A DNA stretch of 64,000 bases from NCBI GenBank assembly GCA_016808115.1, contig JAEQBH010002185.1, forward strand, positions 248,001 to 312,000. The letters are read 5' to 3'. Position 1 is the stretch's first letter; the number at the start of each line of letters is the position of its first letter. The notes beneath the pieces are model-generated. The model was not told where the DNA came from. It did no database searches and was given only the letters and a program-made list of their open reading frames with translations. Source of the DNA: Tetrastigma voinierianum. Taxonomy: Eukaryota > Streptophyta > Magnoliopsida > Vitales > Vitaceae. Positions 10,735-22,220 of the stretch are shown here, in pieces. Position numbers and translations under genes: made by a program.

Positions 10735-11806
10735 GTCGAGTTGTGTGAAGCAGTTTGGGAGATATCGCACTTGTTTTTCGCACGTTTTCCACAGTATTTC
10801 CTATAGAATTGTTTTTTATAAGAGTTTTATATTGCAATATACATTGTTTCTTCAATCCTTACATGCATCGAAATATTGAAAAGTGTCTTGAATCTTTTAA
10901 TCTTGAAATTCACGGCATTATGTCTAGACGGTCGTAGAGTCGTCTAGGACCGCATCGGAGGCACCACAGGAGAGATATATCGAGGCACACCCCTGAATCA
11001 CAAGTGTGTGATGAATCGGCCCACGACGGAACCATCGGCGTAGACCAGTGCGCTGGTACCACTGACTGATGGATCGGGTTATCTGATTATTCTGGCTGAC
11101 TACGTGTTCAGTGCGGGAGCCTCGGAGAAGAGCGAGAGGGGCATGATGGGACGCTCCCAAGTGGGGCTGGAAACTTATGATGGTGCCGGCGACCCGGAGG
11201 CGGCTATACTTATGGCTAGACGGGGTTAGTGAGTTGTACGGTGGTAGGGTGTTAGGATGAGCGAAAGTTCTCTTTTTCGGGGTTCTTGATGGCAGCAGGG
11301 GCCGGGGGCGGGTGTGAGGCCATTGGAGGGCCTGCAGGAGTGCCAGGACCCCGGTCCCGACGGGGCGTTCTGAAGCCAGTTTTACCCGCGTAGTTATCAG
11401 GATGCAAAAATAGAAGGATTCTTCGGGTTAGAGCGGTGATCCACGGCCAGTCCTGAGAATATGAAGCGGGGTTTTCGAGGAACTCGTGGGGGAGTGGTGC
11501 CTATGTCTGGAAAATGAGGAACATAAGCGTAAGCATTCATGGCCGACTTGAGCAATGAATTAAGATTTCATCTAACTGGGCATCTCAAAATCTTTGGAGA
11601 GGCTGGTTGAGGTGCCTTAGGGTAGAAGGGCGGTTCAATTCTCACTCGAGGCGGCGGATAGTAAGAGGAGTGCTATCGGCCTTGGTCTGACCAGGCACCG
11701 GTCGGTCAGTAAGAAAGAAAGGGAAGAGAGTGGACCCGACGGTGGGGCTCGGGACGAGAGGGCAACATCTAGCTAGGGATCGTGCGATCGCCCGGCAACC
11801 CAGGAA
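10735..11806 (+). pseudogene. Leader and gag relic of the gypsy element
   Basis: Lies between the 5' LTR and the zinc knuckle. No reading frame is long enough to show a gag matrix or capsid domain. Assigned as gag only by position. Confidence 0.4.
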
Positions 11807-12013
11807 TTGGTAGATCTTGAGGATCGTCTTTTTAGGTGTCTTGCTACATGTCGGAGGGGCATCTCGGAGTCTGAGATGAACATGACGGGATGTTTCCATT
11901 GCGGGCGGGAAGGTCACTTTATCGGTAATCATGGAGTTAGTATTCTGAGAGACCTCTGGGGTAGAATGCAATTAGCATTTACCCGAGGCACGGCGGTCTC
12001 AATCGAATTGTAG
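11807..12013 (+). pseudogene. Gag zinc-knuckle relic
   Basis: Frame contains CFHCGREGHFIGNH. This matches the retroviral-type CX2CX4HX4C knuckle of gag nucleocapsid except that the last cysteine is lost. Surrounding frame is short and broken. Confidence 0.65.
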
Positions 12014-12359
12014 GGGTGGATTCGACGGTGGCGTCGGCCACGGTAGAGATCGCGGTGAAATTACGGGAGGCGAGAGGCGGTACCAGTTAACCCAGTTAGT
12101 GGTACTCGTACTCGGGCTCCGGGTATTCTGATCCTGCAGCCCGGGAGGAAGATGCATCACCAGGGCGTGATTCTTGGTATGATTTCGGTTACGATCATGA
12201 TGCATATGCATTGGTGGACCAGGAGCCCTCATTCATTTATTCCGGTACCATTCACTAAGAGGCTGGATAGAGTCCAGCTATAGATGGTCGTATGATGGTT
12301 CCGTTACCCGATGGGGATGCATGATATCAGAAAGGATAGTTCAGTAAGCAGTTAATTTG

Positions 12360-12475
12360 ATCAGGTAAGGATTTTAGGTAGAGCATTAGTGTTAGGTATC
12401 CATGATTTCGATATAATCTTGGGTATGGGCTAATTATCGGGCATAGAGCCACCTTAGATTGCTATAAGAAAATAA
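12360..12475 (+). pseudogene. Protease C-terminal relic
   Basis: The translation around 12395-12470 reads HDFDIILGM then a stop, followed by a degraded counterpart of the DWL...H.A.LDCY stretch that follows the aspartic protease in Ty3/gypsy polyproteins. Confidence 0.55.
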
Positions 12476-12674
12476 GGTGGTTCGGCCCGGAGGGCCGGCG
12501 TGATATTCGAGGAATCGGAAGAGATCGCGCAGTCTCATTAATGCCATGACCGCCTCGAAAATGCTTTGGAAAGGTTGCCAGGGTTATTTGGCATTTAACA
12601 ATGGATAGGAGACAGAGGGGACACGGCCCGGAAAGACATCCCCATGATCGAAAGAGTTCCCGGATGTCTTTCGG

Positions 12675-12905
12675 ATGATATTTGAGTTTACCCGGATAGA
12701 AATTGAGTTCGTTATTAGGCCCCAGTTCGGGGGCAGAGCGATATCCATTCCTCCATATAGAATGGCGCCAGCAGAGTTGAAAGAATTGAAGGCACAATTG
12801 GAGGAATTGCTAAACAAGGGCTTCATCCAACCTAGTACCTCACCGTGGGGAGCTCCAGTTCTCTTCGTAAAGAAGAAGGATGGAAGGCACTACGGTTGTG
12901 TATAG
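12675..12905 (+). pseudogene. Reverse transcriptase N-terminal relic
   Basis: An open 76-codon stretch matches the start of gypsy reverse transcriptase, including SIPPYRMAPAELKELK, GFIQPSTSPWGAPV and FVKKKDG. It stops just past KKDG, before the YVDD-containing palm. Downstream RT (to about 13.4 kb) survives only in scattered frames. Confidence 0.9.
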
Positions 12906-13599
12906 GCCCACATAGGCTTGGCCCAGATTGGCGACAATCTTAGCGGCAGTATCCGCTTCCTCGTATAGATGAGCTATTTGACCAATTGCATGGATCACCG
13001 GGTATATTACAGATTATTTAAGAGTTAGGCTACCATCGATTGAAGTCGGAGAATGATGTTTCTAAGAGCGCCTTCGGGGCGGGAATCTGATCCTTCTGAG
13101 TTCCTAGTGATGCCATTCGGATTGACTAATGCCCATTTGCGTTCATAGTTGATGACGAAGGGGGTATTGGATCCACTTTCATTAGATGAGTTTGTGGTTG
13201 ATCGTGATAATTATTATGACTTGTTCTAGCCTTGCAGATGGTTGAGGAACATCGCGAGCATCCTCGAGACGTGTGCGATTCTTAGAAGCGTCAGTTATCA
13301 CGCTAAGTTTAGTAAGTCTGATTTGGTTGAATAGTAGCTTTCTTGGAATTAAATGTCATTTAAGCAGAAGGTATTAGTGTGGATCCTCGAGGAAGATCGA
13401 AGCTATAGTGGCGGAAGCGCCCGCGAATGTTTGAGTTCTTAGTTTCCTTGGATTAGCGCGAGGTTATTCTGGGGAAATTTGTTAAAGGTTTTCGAGATGT
13501 GGCTTGTGACAGCGATCTATTGAAAAGGATCGAAGTCGGTGGTCGGGATGCCAGCATAGTTTTGAGGAGTTGGGACGGAGATTGGCGGCTTGACTCGAT

Positions 13600-13990
13600 G
13601 TGGCACTCACCGGGTCGGGAAAGGAGCGGTTATGTGGTACTTCTCAGTGATGCCTCCCAGACAAAGGGTTAGGGTGTGTGTTTGAGTGCCCAGGATGGTG
13701 CAGTGATGGCTTATGCTTCCGTCGGTTAAGAAACACGACGAACTACGGGCCATGATTTAGAACTAGCGGCGGTGGTTTAAACAAGATGCGGGACATTATC
13801 TATCTCACGGTGCTCTGCCGGATATTCACTTGGATTCGCAGAGCTGCGTTATATCTTCACTTTCGAGAAGAGCTTAGCAAGAAGCGTAGCCGGTGGTTTG
13901 GAGTTGATTAAGGATTATGATTGCATGATAGAAATTACCATCGGAAGGCGATGTAATGGCCGTGCCTTAATCCGGAAAGCCGGAGGGTTC
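13600..13990 (+). pseudogene. RNase H relic
   Basis: Scattered frames show HDLELAAVV near 13750 and LELIKDYDCMIE near 13900, the usual RNase H motifs at this place in gypsy polyproteins. Stops and frameshifts separate them. Confidence 0.7.
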
Positions 13991-14469
13991 CTAACATCTG
14001 AGACGATGTCTCCCATTGTTAATAGAGTTGAGATCTTTCGGAGTTCAGTTGCGGGTAGGCGTCACGGGGGAACCTTGTTGGCATCGACATGTTCGTCCTC
14101 TTCGTGGATCGGATCAAGGAAGGTCGGAAGCGGGTTCGAGAGATGATTAAGTTGAGAGCGGAGATTGAGGTGGTAGAAGCTAGGAGTTAGGATAAGAGCC
14201 GATGGCGTAATAGTTAGAGCAGGGAGTCGAATGTGTATTTTTAAAAAAATGGGGTGAACTAAAAGGGAAATCTGGAAGAGGCTCGCTTCGAAGCCTTATG
14301 CCATACACCCTGGTAGCACCGAGATGCCATACATACTTTGAGGGAGCATTATTGGTGGAAGGGCATGAAAAGGAAATTGCGATTCGTATTCAAATGCCTA
14401 ACTTTATCGGCAATTAAGAGCGAGGAAAGAGCACAGCTTGCATGAAAGATCTGACCCCTTCGATTCGTA

Positions 14470-14882
14470 TGGAAGTGGGATAAGATTACTATGGATTTGT
14501 TCTGGGGCTTAGGAACTTCGAGGAGACAACACGATCTTGTATGGGTGATAGTGGATGGTAGCGAAATCAGCATTTTCTCTGGTTAGCAATGATCCAGGTT
14601 AGACGAGTTGGCGGATTATATGTGGAGGAGATAGTTAGATTACATGGTGTTCCTATAGCCGATGATACCAGGCCCAGAGACCTCGGTTCCGCATCCAGTT
14701 TTGGTCCAGTTCTGAGGATGCCATGGGACTCGATTAACGACTTTAAGCGCGACTTTCCATCCTCGGGTGATGGTCGGTCGGAGAGAAGCTATTGGAACTG
14801 CCCAGAGGATATGCTTAGAGCATGCGTGAGAGGATTTAAGGAAGGCGGGGACCACGCGTTATCTCGATGGGTTAAACTCTGA
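14470..14882 (+). pseudogene. Integrase core relic
   Basis: WDKITMDLFWGL (near 14476) followed by VWVIVDG begins the DDE integrase core. After a break, a 97-codon frame at 14589-14882 continues with LYVEEIVRLHGVPI, a DGRSER motif (family consensus TDGQSER) and EDMLRACV. This is the longest surviving coding stretch in the element. Confidence 0.85.
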
Positions 14883-15229
14883 CAAGCGATTATCAATCCC
14901 GGCATAAACTTGAAGTATTTAAACGACCAGCATAGCGAAGTCATGATATCTCGTTATCGCGGGATAAGTAGAGAGAAAACGATGACCGAAGTTAGCGTCA
15001 GATTCTACCCAGATAGATCGGATTAACAAGCTGAATCAGATAGCTGAGAGGCGACTGAAATCATTGCCATGGAGACGGCTGAGTAGAATTCTGCGGTTAA
15101 GATGAGCAACGGGGTCTTTCTACTGAGTTTATGAAAGTGTCTCAGTTGGAAGACGCGGAAAGGCGAGTCCGGATACGCAGGGCCATATGAGATTATTGCG
15201 AGTGGACCGGTATATAGATTAGACCTTAT

Positions 15230-15500
15230 CGAGTTGTCAGGTTGTAATGTGTTTCGTATGTCGTCTTTCATGAAATCTCATTCAGGATCCCTCAATGCAC
15301 TCAAAGATCGGCCCGATTAGAACTAAAGGATAAGTTTGACCTATAAGGAGCGACTTGATGCGGATAGTAGATGGAGCGGACACTGTGGAATAAATTAGAT
15401 TCAGTTAGTGAAGTTTTATGGAATCGTGGGATTAAAGAGGTTCGAGTGGTGGAGAACGGATCTGTGGTCTGATATCGCCGATTGTTTCGGATTAAGATAT
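15230..15500 (+). pseudogene. Integrase C-terminus and chromodomain-like relic
   Basis: A degraded counterpart of VFHVSMLRKY lies near 15245. Near 15412, EVLWNRGIKEVRVVENG then YRRLF matches the chromodomain-like end of chromovirus integrases (VLWRN.G.EE.TWE, then YP.LF). Supports placement among the chromoviruses. Confidence 0.6.
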
Positions 15501-15537
15501 CTTTATATTAGTTTGTTCGTTTAGAGATGAAATGTTG

Positions 15538-15550
15538 TAAGGAGGAGGAT
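15538..15550 (+). promoter_or_regulatory. Polypurine tract of the gypsy element
   Basis: AAGGAGGAGGA lies a few bases before the 3' LTR, in the position that primes plus-strand DNA synthesis. Confidence 0.6.
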
Positions 15551-15553
15551 TTA

Positions 15554-18201
15554 TGTGGCCGTCAGGAGGGTGTGCGGTATGTGTAGGCCAGCCGCATTTG
15601 GGGAACTCCTTATTATTTGATTAATAACTAATAGAGATTTTTTGAAAGTTGTTTTAAGGAATTATAAAGTTTTGAAAATTGTGGCGGCTTTTACGATTGG
15701 GAAAGTGGAGGGGTAAATGCAAAATAAGATTTTAAAGAATAATAATAATAAATTGTAGAAATGGTTCGAGGCGCAGAAAATTACAGATCTCGAATGACAA
15801 ATGGGTGAAGCCAGCGTTAAAGTTGATCTCTTGAAAATCTAGTAATCCAGGAAAGTTTCGTTGAATTACGAGACAGTGAAATATTTCACGATTTGAGGCG
15901 TACGGCCAGAGTTTAGAGTGAAGCTACGAAAAGCGGGATTTGCAGAAAAATCTCGAAAAATGTGAATATTTAAGAATATTGATTAGGATAAATGAAATTG
16001 AAAGCGAGGAATGAAAATAAATTGTTTCGAGGTTGAAGCAGTTGAAATGAAGAAAAAAGGGACGTAGCCAGGTGAAACTTTAAAAAAAAAAATAAGCGAA
16101 AGGAGAATGAGACGGACAGAGGATGTCATCAGGCAGAGAGAGATTTGATTTTTTTATTTAACTCTGGTTTTGCCGGATCATGAAAGATTGAATGAAGTAG
16201 ATTTTCGTCGGAATTAGAAAGCGAAGTTGGTATACGCGTGAGTACGCTGGAATGCGATATCTTGCTTTTGTCAGCTTTAAAGGTGAAAATTTGCTCTTTG
16301 TGTTATTTCGGCTAAATGCTATATAATGGGCAGGGAAATTTTCTTAGAAAAGCGTAAAGTCGTAAACTTAGATTCCCAATTTTTAGAGCCCAGAGTTTAG
16401 GATTTTAGAATTTTGGGGCCCCGTGTTGGACGGTCGAAATTTGAATTGGGACTTTTTGAGGGCCAGTTTGGATTAGGATTGAGTTGTAGTCGGACGGTCG
16501 GACAGGAGATTTTCGAAATGTTTCGAGTATTTTAGGCTCTACAGAAAGTCGCGAATTGAAGTTGACTAAAGCAGATGGATTTTATGGGCGTTTAATGTGT
16601 AGAGGGACATTTTGAGTCAATTTACATCATGTGCTCCGATGTCCTTGCTCCGAATGGGACTATACGTAAAGTTTTGTTAGAATCGAAGTTCGTTGATGCC
16701 AGTAGCTTTGAAAGCGTGTATGTTTATGGTTAAAACGTTGAGCCCAGAGCGTTTAAATGCTGTATGGATTGTGTAGGCGATTTGAGCATCAGACGAGAAT
16801 CTAGAGTCTTGACAAAATTGTAAGAAATTAGTGAGAAAAGGTGAAATCTCCGAAAATCGCACTAAAAAACGAAAGATATTTAAATTCTGAGTTTGTAAAG
16901 TCTTTGAAAATATAAATTTATAAAGCGTTTTTACCTCGATTGTTGTTATCTTTGTGAAAGAAGTTTGATTTGTTATTTAAGAAGCAGGTTTGGCACGGTT
17001 TAGCAAAACCCTAGATGGCGCGACTCGATTTCCGGTTAGATGTATTCGGATTATTACTGCATGGCGAGGTTATGGGATAATATGGTAGCTATATTCACGC
17101 AGTCGTGATTGGGTTAGATCCCCAGAATATATAGTGGTCGCCTCTGCACATTCGGGGTATATAGTTAGCGCGCTGACTTAGTACATGGCGATGAGGTGTT
17201 GGTTAGAGGTTATCAAGACATTTTAGTTCAGGGTTCCATTATGCTATAGAGATCCGTCGTGTTCACGGACCATTTTAGCCCAGGGTAGTGTTCAGGGGTT
17301 TACCTCACAGATGTCGAGATTCCAGGGTTCAGTATCCGCGTTTGGTATTTTAATGGCGCGATGGTTGATCTTGATTCTGATATAGCGCTTCCAGATGTGC
17401 CGCGGCGTGATTTTGGCGGTAGAAAATAGTTTTGAAGCGATTTTCGGCAAACGAAATTAGTTTTGAGAACATTTTTGTGATGAAACAATTTCACTTGTGA
17501 AATAGTTTTCGAAGCAGTTTAAATATTTTTATGCCAAAATTGATTTTCTGCATGCATGATTTCTGACCATTTATATCTGATTTTCATATTGGGAGAGTAA
17601 GCAATGGCCAACCAGCATTTAGAAGCTTTATATAATCTTCAGCTGGCGTTTGGGCTGCATGGATTTTGTTTTTAAAATAATTTTTCGGTCGCAGTGTGAA
17701 GCTAGAAAGACGCCGGGATCATGGTCTGAGCGTTGTATGTTATGATTATATATAAGATAAAGTGTAAATTAAAAATAGTAAAAATTAAAATGGCATTTTG
17801 TATATGTAAATATCGTTTAGGAAAATATGCATGCATGATTTTGAAAAAGATTCTTTATGAAATTATGTTGGATTGATCCTTATCTTATATTTTGTTGAGG
17901 ATCGAGTCGCTATTGTTGTAGTTGGACATTTGGAAAATATTGGGAGTATATTTGTTTATATAAAGGTGAGTTTGTATTTTGGGCTTGACCACCGTGCAGT
18001 TGTTATGCTGCCGAATTTTTGTTAAATCTAAAGGTGTGATTTTGATAGAAAAATGAAAATTTTTATAACCCATGTTTTCCAAATACGAGTTTGGCGGTTT
18101 TCACGACTTAGGCCGTGGTAAACTTGTCGGTCGAGAGGCAGGTGGGAGGATTCTTGTGGAGTTGTCGGCTGATTTCACGTCGCCCCCAGGAAGGGAATGC
18201 A
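15554..18201 (+). repeat. 3' LTR of the gypsy element
   Basis: Direct repeat of 8063-10734, beginning TGTGGCCGTCAGGAGGGTGT and ending in ATGCA. Confidence 0.85.
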
Positions 18202-19317
18202 TCGATATCTGATTGAAGAAACAAGTGGTAAAGCATGAGGATGACCGACATTCGAGTTAATAGCAAAAGAAGCGGGAGCAAGGCCTGCGGTGGTAATCCT
18301 AAAATGTCTAAAATTCATAAGATTTCATATCTGTAGCATATTGACGTGGTATGATGACTCTGTCAAATCGAAATTTTGTCATTTTAAACGCTAATACGAA
18401 AACCCATAAAAAAGTCAACCATCAAAATTACACGTCACAACAAGTTTGTGACAAAACACATCACTGTAAGTCGACGATATCAACATGAAAAACGAAGAAA
18501 AGTCAGATCAGTGGAAGAAACCAAGTTATTAAAAAAAGAAAACTCAAATCTAGAGAATAACAATGGAATTTGTGATTTCATGTCAAAAATGTAAAAGAAT
18601 CACCCGAAAAAGGATTGAAGAAGAAAATAGAGGGAGGGAATAAAATCTTTTTTTCATAATTTTTATATCATCAAAAACTATTTTTCACAATAGTTTTTTC
18701 ATTTCCCTAGTATTTTCAAGAACCAAAAGAGCTGTAAACTATATTTAAAACCCAAAAAATATTAAGAAAAAAAAAACTAAGAAAATTGATTTTCTCATAT
18801 TTGATTTCACCATAAAATATATAAAATAAAATCAAATATAATTCAAATTATTTAAAAATTTTCATAATGGTATTTTTTTTATTCATATTTGATAGACAAA
18901 TAAAATAAGTTTGAATGAATATATATAAATAATTTATTAAATTTGAACTTATTTTCTAATAATTCTTTTCCTTCATTTCCCTACTTTCCCCTTTATTTTT
19001 ATTCCCTTAAAACTTTGCGGTTTCAAACTAAGCCGTAGCTCCGTTTTGAAACCTGAAAATTACTAAGACAAAGAAAAAAGGTATTAGTTGAAAATATAAG
19101 AAAAAATTGCTTAAAATTTTATAAATTGAAATTTGTTTTTTGAAAAAAGATTTTAAAATTTATTGACACTTATACTTTCTTTCTTGTTCCGAACGGAACT
19201 AAGATCGTGGCAGAGCCAGGTCCACAACTGTATTTCCCTTCGCCACCACAAGAAAATTCCCCAATATCTAACTCCTTCCCCAAGCAACACAATGGAGTAT
19301 TCTGGAGGCCACATCAC
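18202..19317. other. AT-rich spacer before the SOUL gene
   Basis: Low-complexity, A/T-rich, no gene or clear repeat boundaries. The last 150 bases form the SOUL promoter. Confidence 0.5.
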
Positions 19318-19326
19318 TCTATAAAT
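19318..19326 (+). promoter_or_regulatory. TATA box of the SOUL gene
   Basis: CTATAAAT lies about 55-60 bases before the ATG, implying a 5' UTR of about 30 nt. Confidence 0.6.
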
Positions 19327-19379
19327 TCATCGACCATTCTGTATGCTACTGCACTAAATCTCCATTTCCACAGCTAAAG

Positions 19380-19982
19380 ATGGGCATGGTCTTTGGGAAG
19401 ATCAGCGTCGAGTCACCGAAATTCGAAGTGATTCAATCTTCGGCCAATTACGAAATCCGAAAATATCCACCGACGGTGATTGCTGAAGTCACATACGATC
19501 CGTCCCAATTCAGAGGGAACAAAGATGGCGGCTTCACTCTCCTGGCCAATTACATTGGCGCCCTCGGCAATCCCCAGAACACCAAGCCGGAGAAGATCGA
19601 GATGACGGCGCCTGTGGTGACGAAGTACGGGGAGAAGATTGCAATGACGGCTCCAGTTGTGACGAAGGGCGGCGAAGGAAAAGAGGGGAAGACGGTGACG
19701 ATGCAATTTTTGTTGCCGTCCAAGTATAGAAAGGCGGAGGAGGCGCCGAGGCCTGTGGATGAAAGGGTGGTGATTAGGGAGGAGGTGGAGAGGAAATATG
19801 GGGTGGTGAAGTTTGGGGGAGTGGCGACGGAGGAGGTGGTGGCGGCGAAGGTGGAGAGCTTGAAGAAGAGCTTGGAGAGAGATGGATTTAAGGTGATCGG
19901 GGATTTCTTGTTGGCTAGGTACAACCCTCCTTGGACCTTGCCTCCTTTTAGAACTAATGAGATTATGATCCCGATTGAGTGA
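19380..19982 (+). CDS. SOUL family haem-binding protein
   Basis: Intact intronless gene of 200 residues. The whole protein is one SOUL/HBP domain. It begins MGMVFGKISVE and ends in the family signature RYNPPWTLPPFRTNE followed by IMIPIE. It closely follows the Arabidopsis cytosolic SOUL-1 type (At2g37970, recalled). These proteins bind haem or other tetrapyrroles and are thought to carry or buffer them. No signal or transit peptide is visible, so it is probably cytosolic. Residues 72-82 and 86-96 are tandem copies of K-I-(E/A)-MTAPVVTK. As I recall the Arabidopsis protein it has three such copies, so this one has lost or never gained one. Codon use is GC-richer than the flanking transposons. 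The copia relic starts within about 25 bases of the stop codon, so its 3' UTR probably comes from transposon sequence. Confidence 0.93.
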   Translation: MGMVFGKISVESPKFEVIQSSANYEIRKYPPTVIAEVTYDPSQFRGNKDGGFTLLANYIGALGNPQNTKPEKIEMTAPVVTKYGEKIAMTAPVVTKGGEGKEGKTVTMQFLLPSKYRKAEEAPRPVDERVVIREEVERKYGVVKFGGVATEEVVAAKVESLKKSLERDGFKVIGDFLLARYNPPWTLPPFRTNEIMIPIE

Positions 19983-20006
19983 GTTTTTTGGAATTAGTAA
20001 TAGGCA

Positions 20007-20134
20007 TCCAAAATCACATTTGATATATTATTATGAATTATGAATGAGAGTTAATATTTTTATGAATATGGTATTATGTAACTCCATCATTATGTGAATT
20101 AATATTTGTATAATTTCGCATAAATTTGTTTTAC
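20007..20134 (+). repeat. Truncated 5' LTR of the copia element
   Basis: Shares about 110 bases with 27331-27370 joined to 35481-35540. Its left part is missing, since the 3' LTR start (TGTTAGCTAACC) is not found here. Confidence 0.6.
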
Positions 20135-20137
20135 AAT

Positions 20138-20150
20138 TGGTATCAAAGCC
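20138..20150 (+). promoter_or_regulatory. Primer-binding site (tRNA-iMet type)
   Basis: TGGTATCAAAGCC is one base from the common plant PBS TGGTATCAGAGC, complementary to the 3' end of initiator Met tRNA. It follows the 5' LTR end. Confidence 0.8.
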
Positions 20151-20829
20151 AATCAATCTTGGATCATAAAACATAGATTTGGATTTTTGTTATTATTGGA
20201 TCATATTGACAATTAAAAGATTAATATGTATATGTGAATGATGTGTTCATTTATGAATCAAGTGGTGGTGATCTACATAACGAAGGATCATCAATATGTT
20301 TGATTATATGATCAAATGTTGATGAAGTTTTTACTCAATGATATTAAACTTTTTTATATTTCAACACTTTTATTTTTACAAAATATGCATATAACCTATG
20401 AATTATGCGATTGTAGTTCGAACAAATTAAAAAAACTATAATCTACTATGTTTATGAATTATAATTCATCTTAACGGAAGGATTATAATAATACATATTT
20501 AGAATTATGTGATTTAGACCAACGAAAGAACTATGATCTTTCATGTTTATTATTAATGTGTATGAAATTAATTCTAATGAAAGAATTATAATAATGTATA
20601 TTCTTGGAATTATGTTATTTTAGTTCATATTAACAAAAGAACTATGATTTCTCATGTTTATGATTAATGTGATATCTAACTCTTTTGCTATAATTAGATT
20701 CTTGTAAAGTGTGGTGTTAAAATTTTCATGACAATAAAATATTTTTCCCTTTAAATCACATTCCATTTTGCAGTAATGAATCCTATTTTTATTGCAAGTT
20801 ACTTGGGACAAATTTTGAAAATGAAATGA

Positions 20830-20995
20830 ACAGATTAGAATTGTTCTTGGATGTATGGATTTAACTTATGCCTTAAGAGAGTTTGCACCCACAAAGCTTA
20901 CTTCTGAAAGTACTAATGAATTAAAAGCTTTATATGAAAAGTGTGAGTGCTTTAATCAAACGAGTTTAATGATTATAAAAGGTTCAACCACTCCT
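20830..20995 (+). pseudogene. Copia gag relic
   Basis: Frame reads VLGCMDLTYALREFAP, KALYEKCECFNQTSLMIIKG. This resembles the N-terminal half of plant copia gag (LG.MDL..ALRE, then YEKWERSN..SLM.M). It breaks off into RNase H sequence, so most of pol has been deleted. Confidence 0.75.
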
Positions 20996-21029
20996 ACAAT
21001 CAATAGAAGAATCCTAGGTTAAGATATTA

Positions 21030-21150
21030 TGTATTTAGTTATAAGGGAAATAGTTCAAAATAGAGTTGCCTCTAAACATACTAAGAGCAAACTCATGTTG
21101 GCAAATCCTTTGACAAAAGGTCTTCCACCAAAGCTTTAGTGAATTATGTT
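21030..21150 (+). pseudogene. Copia RNase H C-terminal relic
   Basis: Reads VIREIVQNRVASKHT, then MLANPLTKGLPPK, the hallmark end of copia pol (ADPLTKGLPP). It lies directly after the gag relic, which shows the central deletion. Confidence 0.8.
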
Positions 21151-21533
21151 GCACGATGGGCATGGTGGCATGTTTGTCAGTTTTAGACTGGTTGAGTATA
21201 GTTTATGTGATCATATAATGAAAATAAAGTTTTTGATATTGATGTTTATTATATTACTTTTAGACATTTATCTTGTGCACAATTTATATATTTAAAAGTT
21301 GAAGGACCATTATGTGAATGGATTAGAATTATGTTATAAAATCCATTAATTTATGCTAATGAAGGTTCTAGTACTATAATCCTTGAAGAATATTGAGTCT
21401 CTGTGTGATCAATTATTCCAATGGTTTGGCATTAGTGATTCCATGAAATGTTAACTTTACTTAAAGAGTGTCAATTTGAGAAATTATTATGGTCGTATTA
21501 TGTTTTGATATTACAAATATGATTGTATTGTCC

Positions 21534-21544
21534 AAGTGGGAGAT
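21534..21544 (+). promoter_or_regulatory. Copia polypurine tract and 3' LTR start
   Basis: AAGTGGGAGAT is the near-universal plant copia polypurine tract. TGTTAGCTAACC follows immediately as the LTR start. Confidence 0.85.
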
Positions 21545-22081
21545 TGTTAGCTAACCCTATAATGTGTGGCCATATATAATAATATTGTATAATAAGCAAT
21601 GATGAAAATATCGGTTTTGACGGATATATCGGTACTTGAATTTTACGGATATATTAGAGATGATAATATTGTATAATAAGCAAGGATGAAAATTTAAAGA
21701 TATATTCAATTTATATATCAAAATTAGTTTGAAGGTATATGAAATGATAATATCAATTTGATTTAAAAAAAACATTAAAATTCATTTTCTACGATTTATG
21801 CAAAATAATTGGTTAAACATTTATATACTATGACTAATTTTTTATATTTTTATTTTTATTTTAGAATATTCTAAAAAAATACTATAAATAATTTCAAAAT
21901 ATTTCATTTAATAATTTTTTTTAAGTGTTTGTATTTAAAGATTTGCACAATCATTTTTTTTTTAATTTAAAATTTTTTCAATCTAAATTTTAATATTAAT
22001 TATTAAAAATTAATAATATTAATTAATAAGGAAGACCCTTCATTTTCTCTCATACCGTTGTAGTCTTCTCTAATTTTTTTT

Positions 22082-22220
22082 ATAATAATTAATGATAGTA
22101 ATTATTAAGAAAGACATAATAATTTCAATCGTCTCTTGATCTTCTCCTCTTTTCTATAAATAATCAATTATAGTAATTATTAAGGAAGACATAATAATTC
22201 CAACCGTTTCTTGATCTTGG
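22082..22220. repeat. Tandem duplication, about 73-bp unit
   Basis: Two adjacent copies contain TAGTAATTATTAAG(A/G)AAGACATAATAAT and a TCTTGATCTT end. A third partial copy lies beyond the Harbinger at about 27060-27095. This shows that the Harbinger landed inside this repeated stretch. Confidence 0.6.

Larger units (their letters stand above)
8063..18201 (+). mobile_element. Full-length, degenerate Ty3/gypsy LTR retrotransposon (probable chromovirus, Tekay/Del-like)
   Basis: Two direct LTRs of about 2.65 kb enclose about 4.8 kb of broken gag-pol in the order zinc knuckle, protease, RT, RNase H, integrase, chromodomain. The LTRs start TGTAGCGATC and TGTGGCCGTC and end in TGCA. A purine run precedes the 3' LTR. 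No primer-binding site or target duplication could be recognised. Every coding part is frameshifted or stopped, so the copy is dead. The clade call rests on long LTRs and a C-terminal chromodomain-like stretch. Confidence 0.85.

Noticed and set aside
19413..19924. Minus-strand frames of 97 and 124 codons opposite the SOUL gene
   Set aside because: Antisense shadows of a GC-rich coding sequence.
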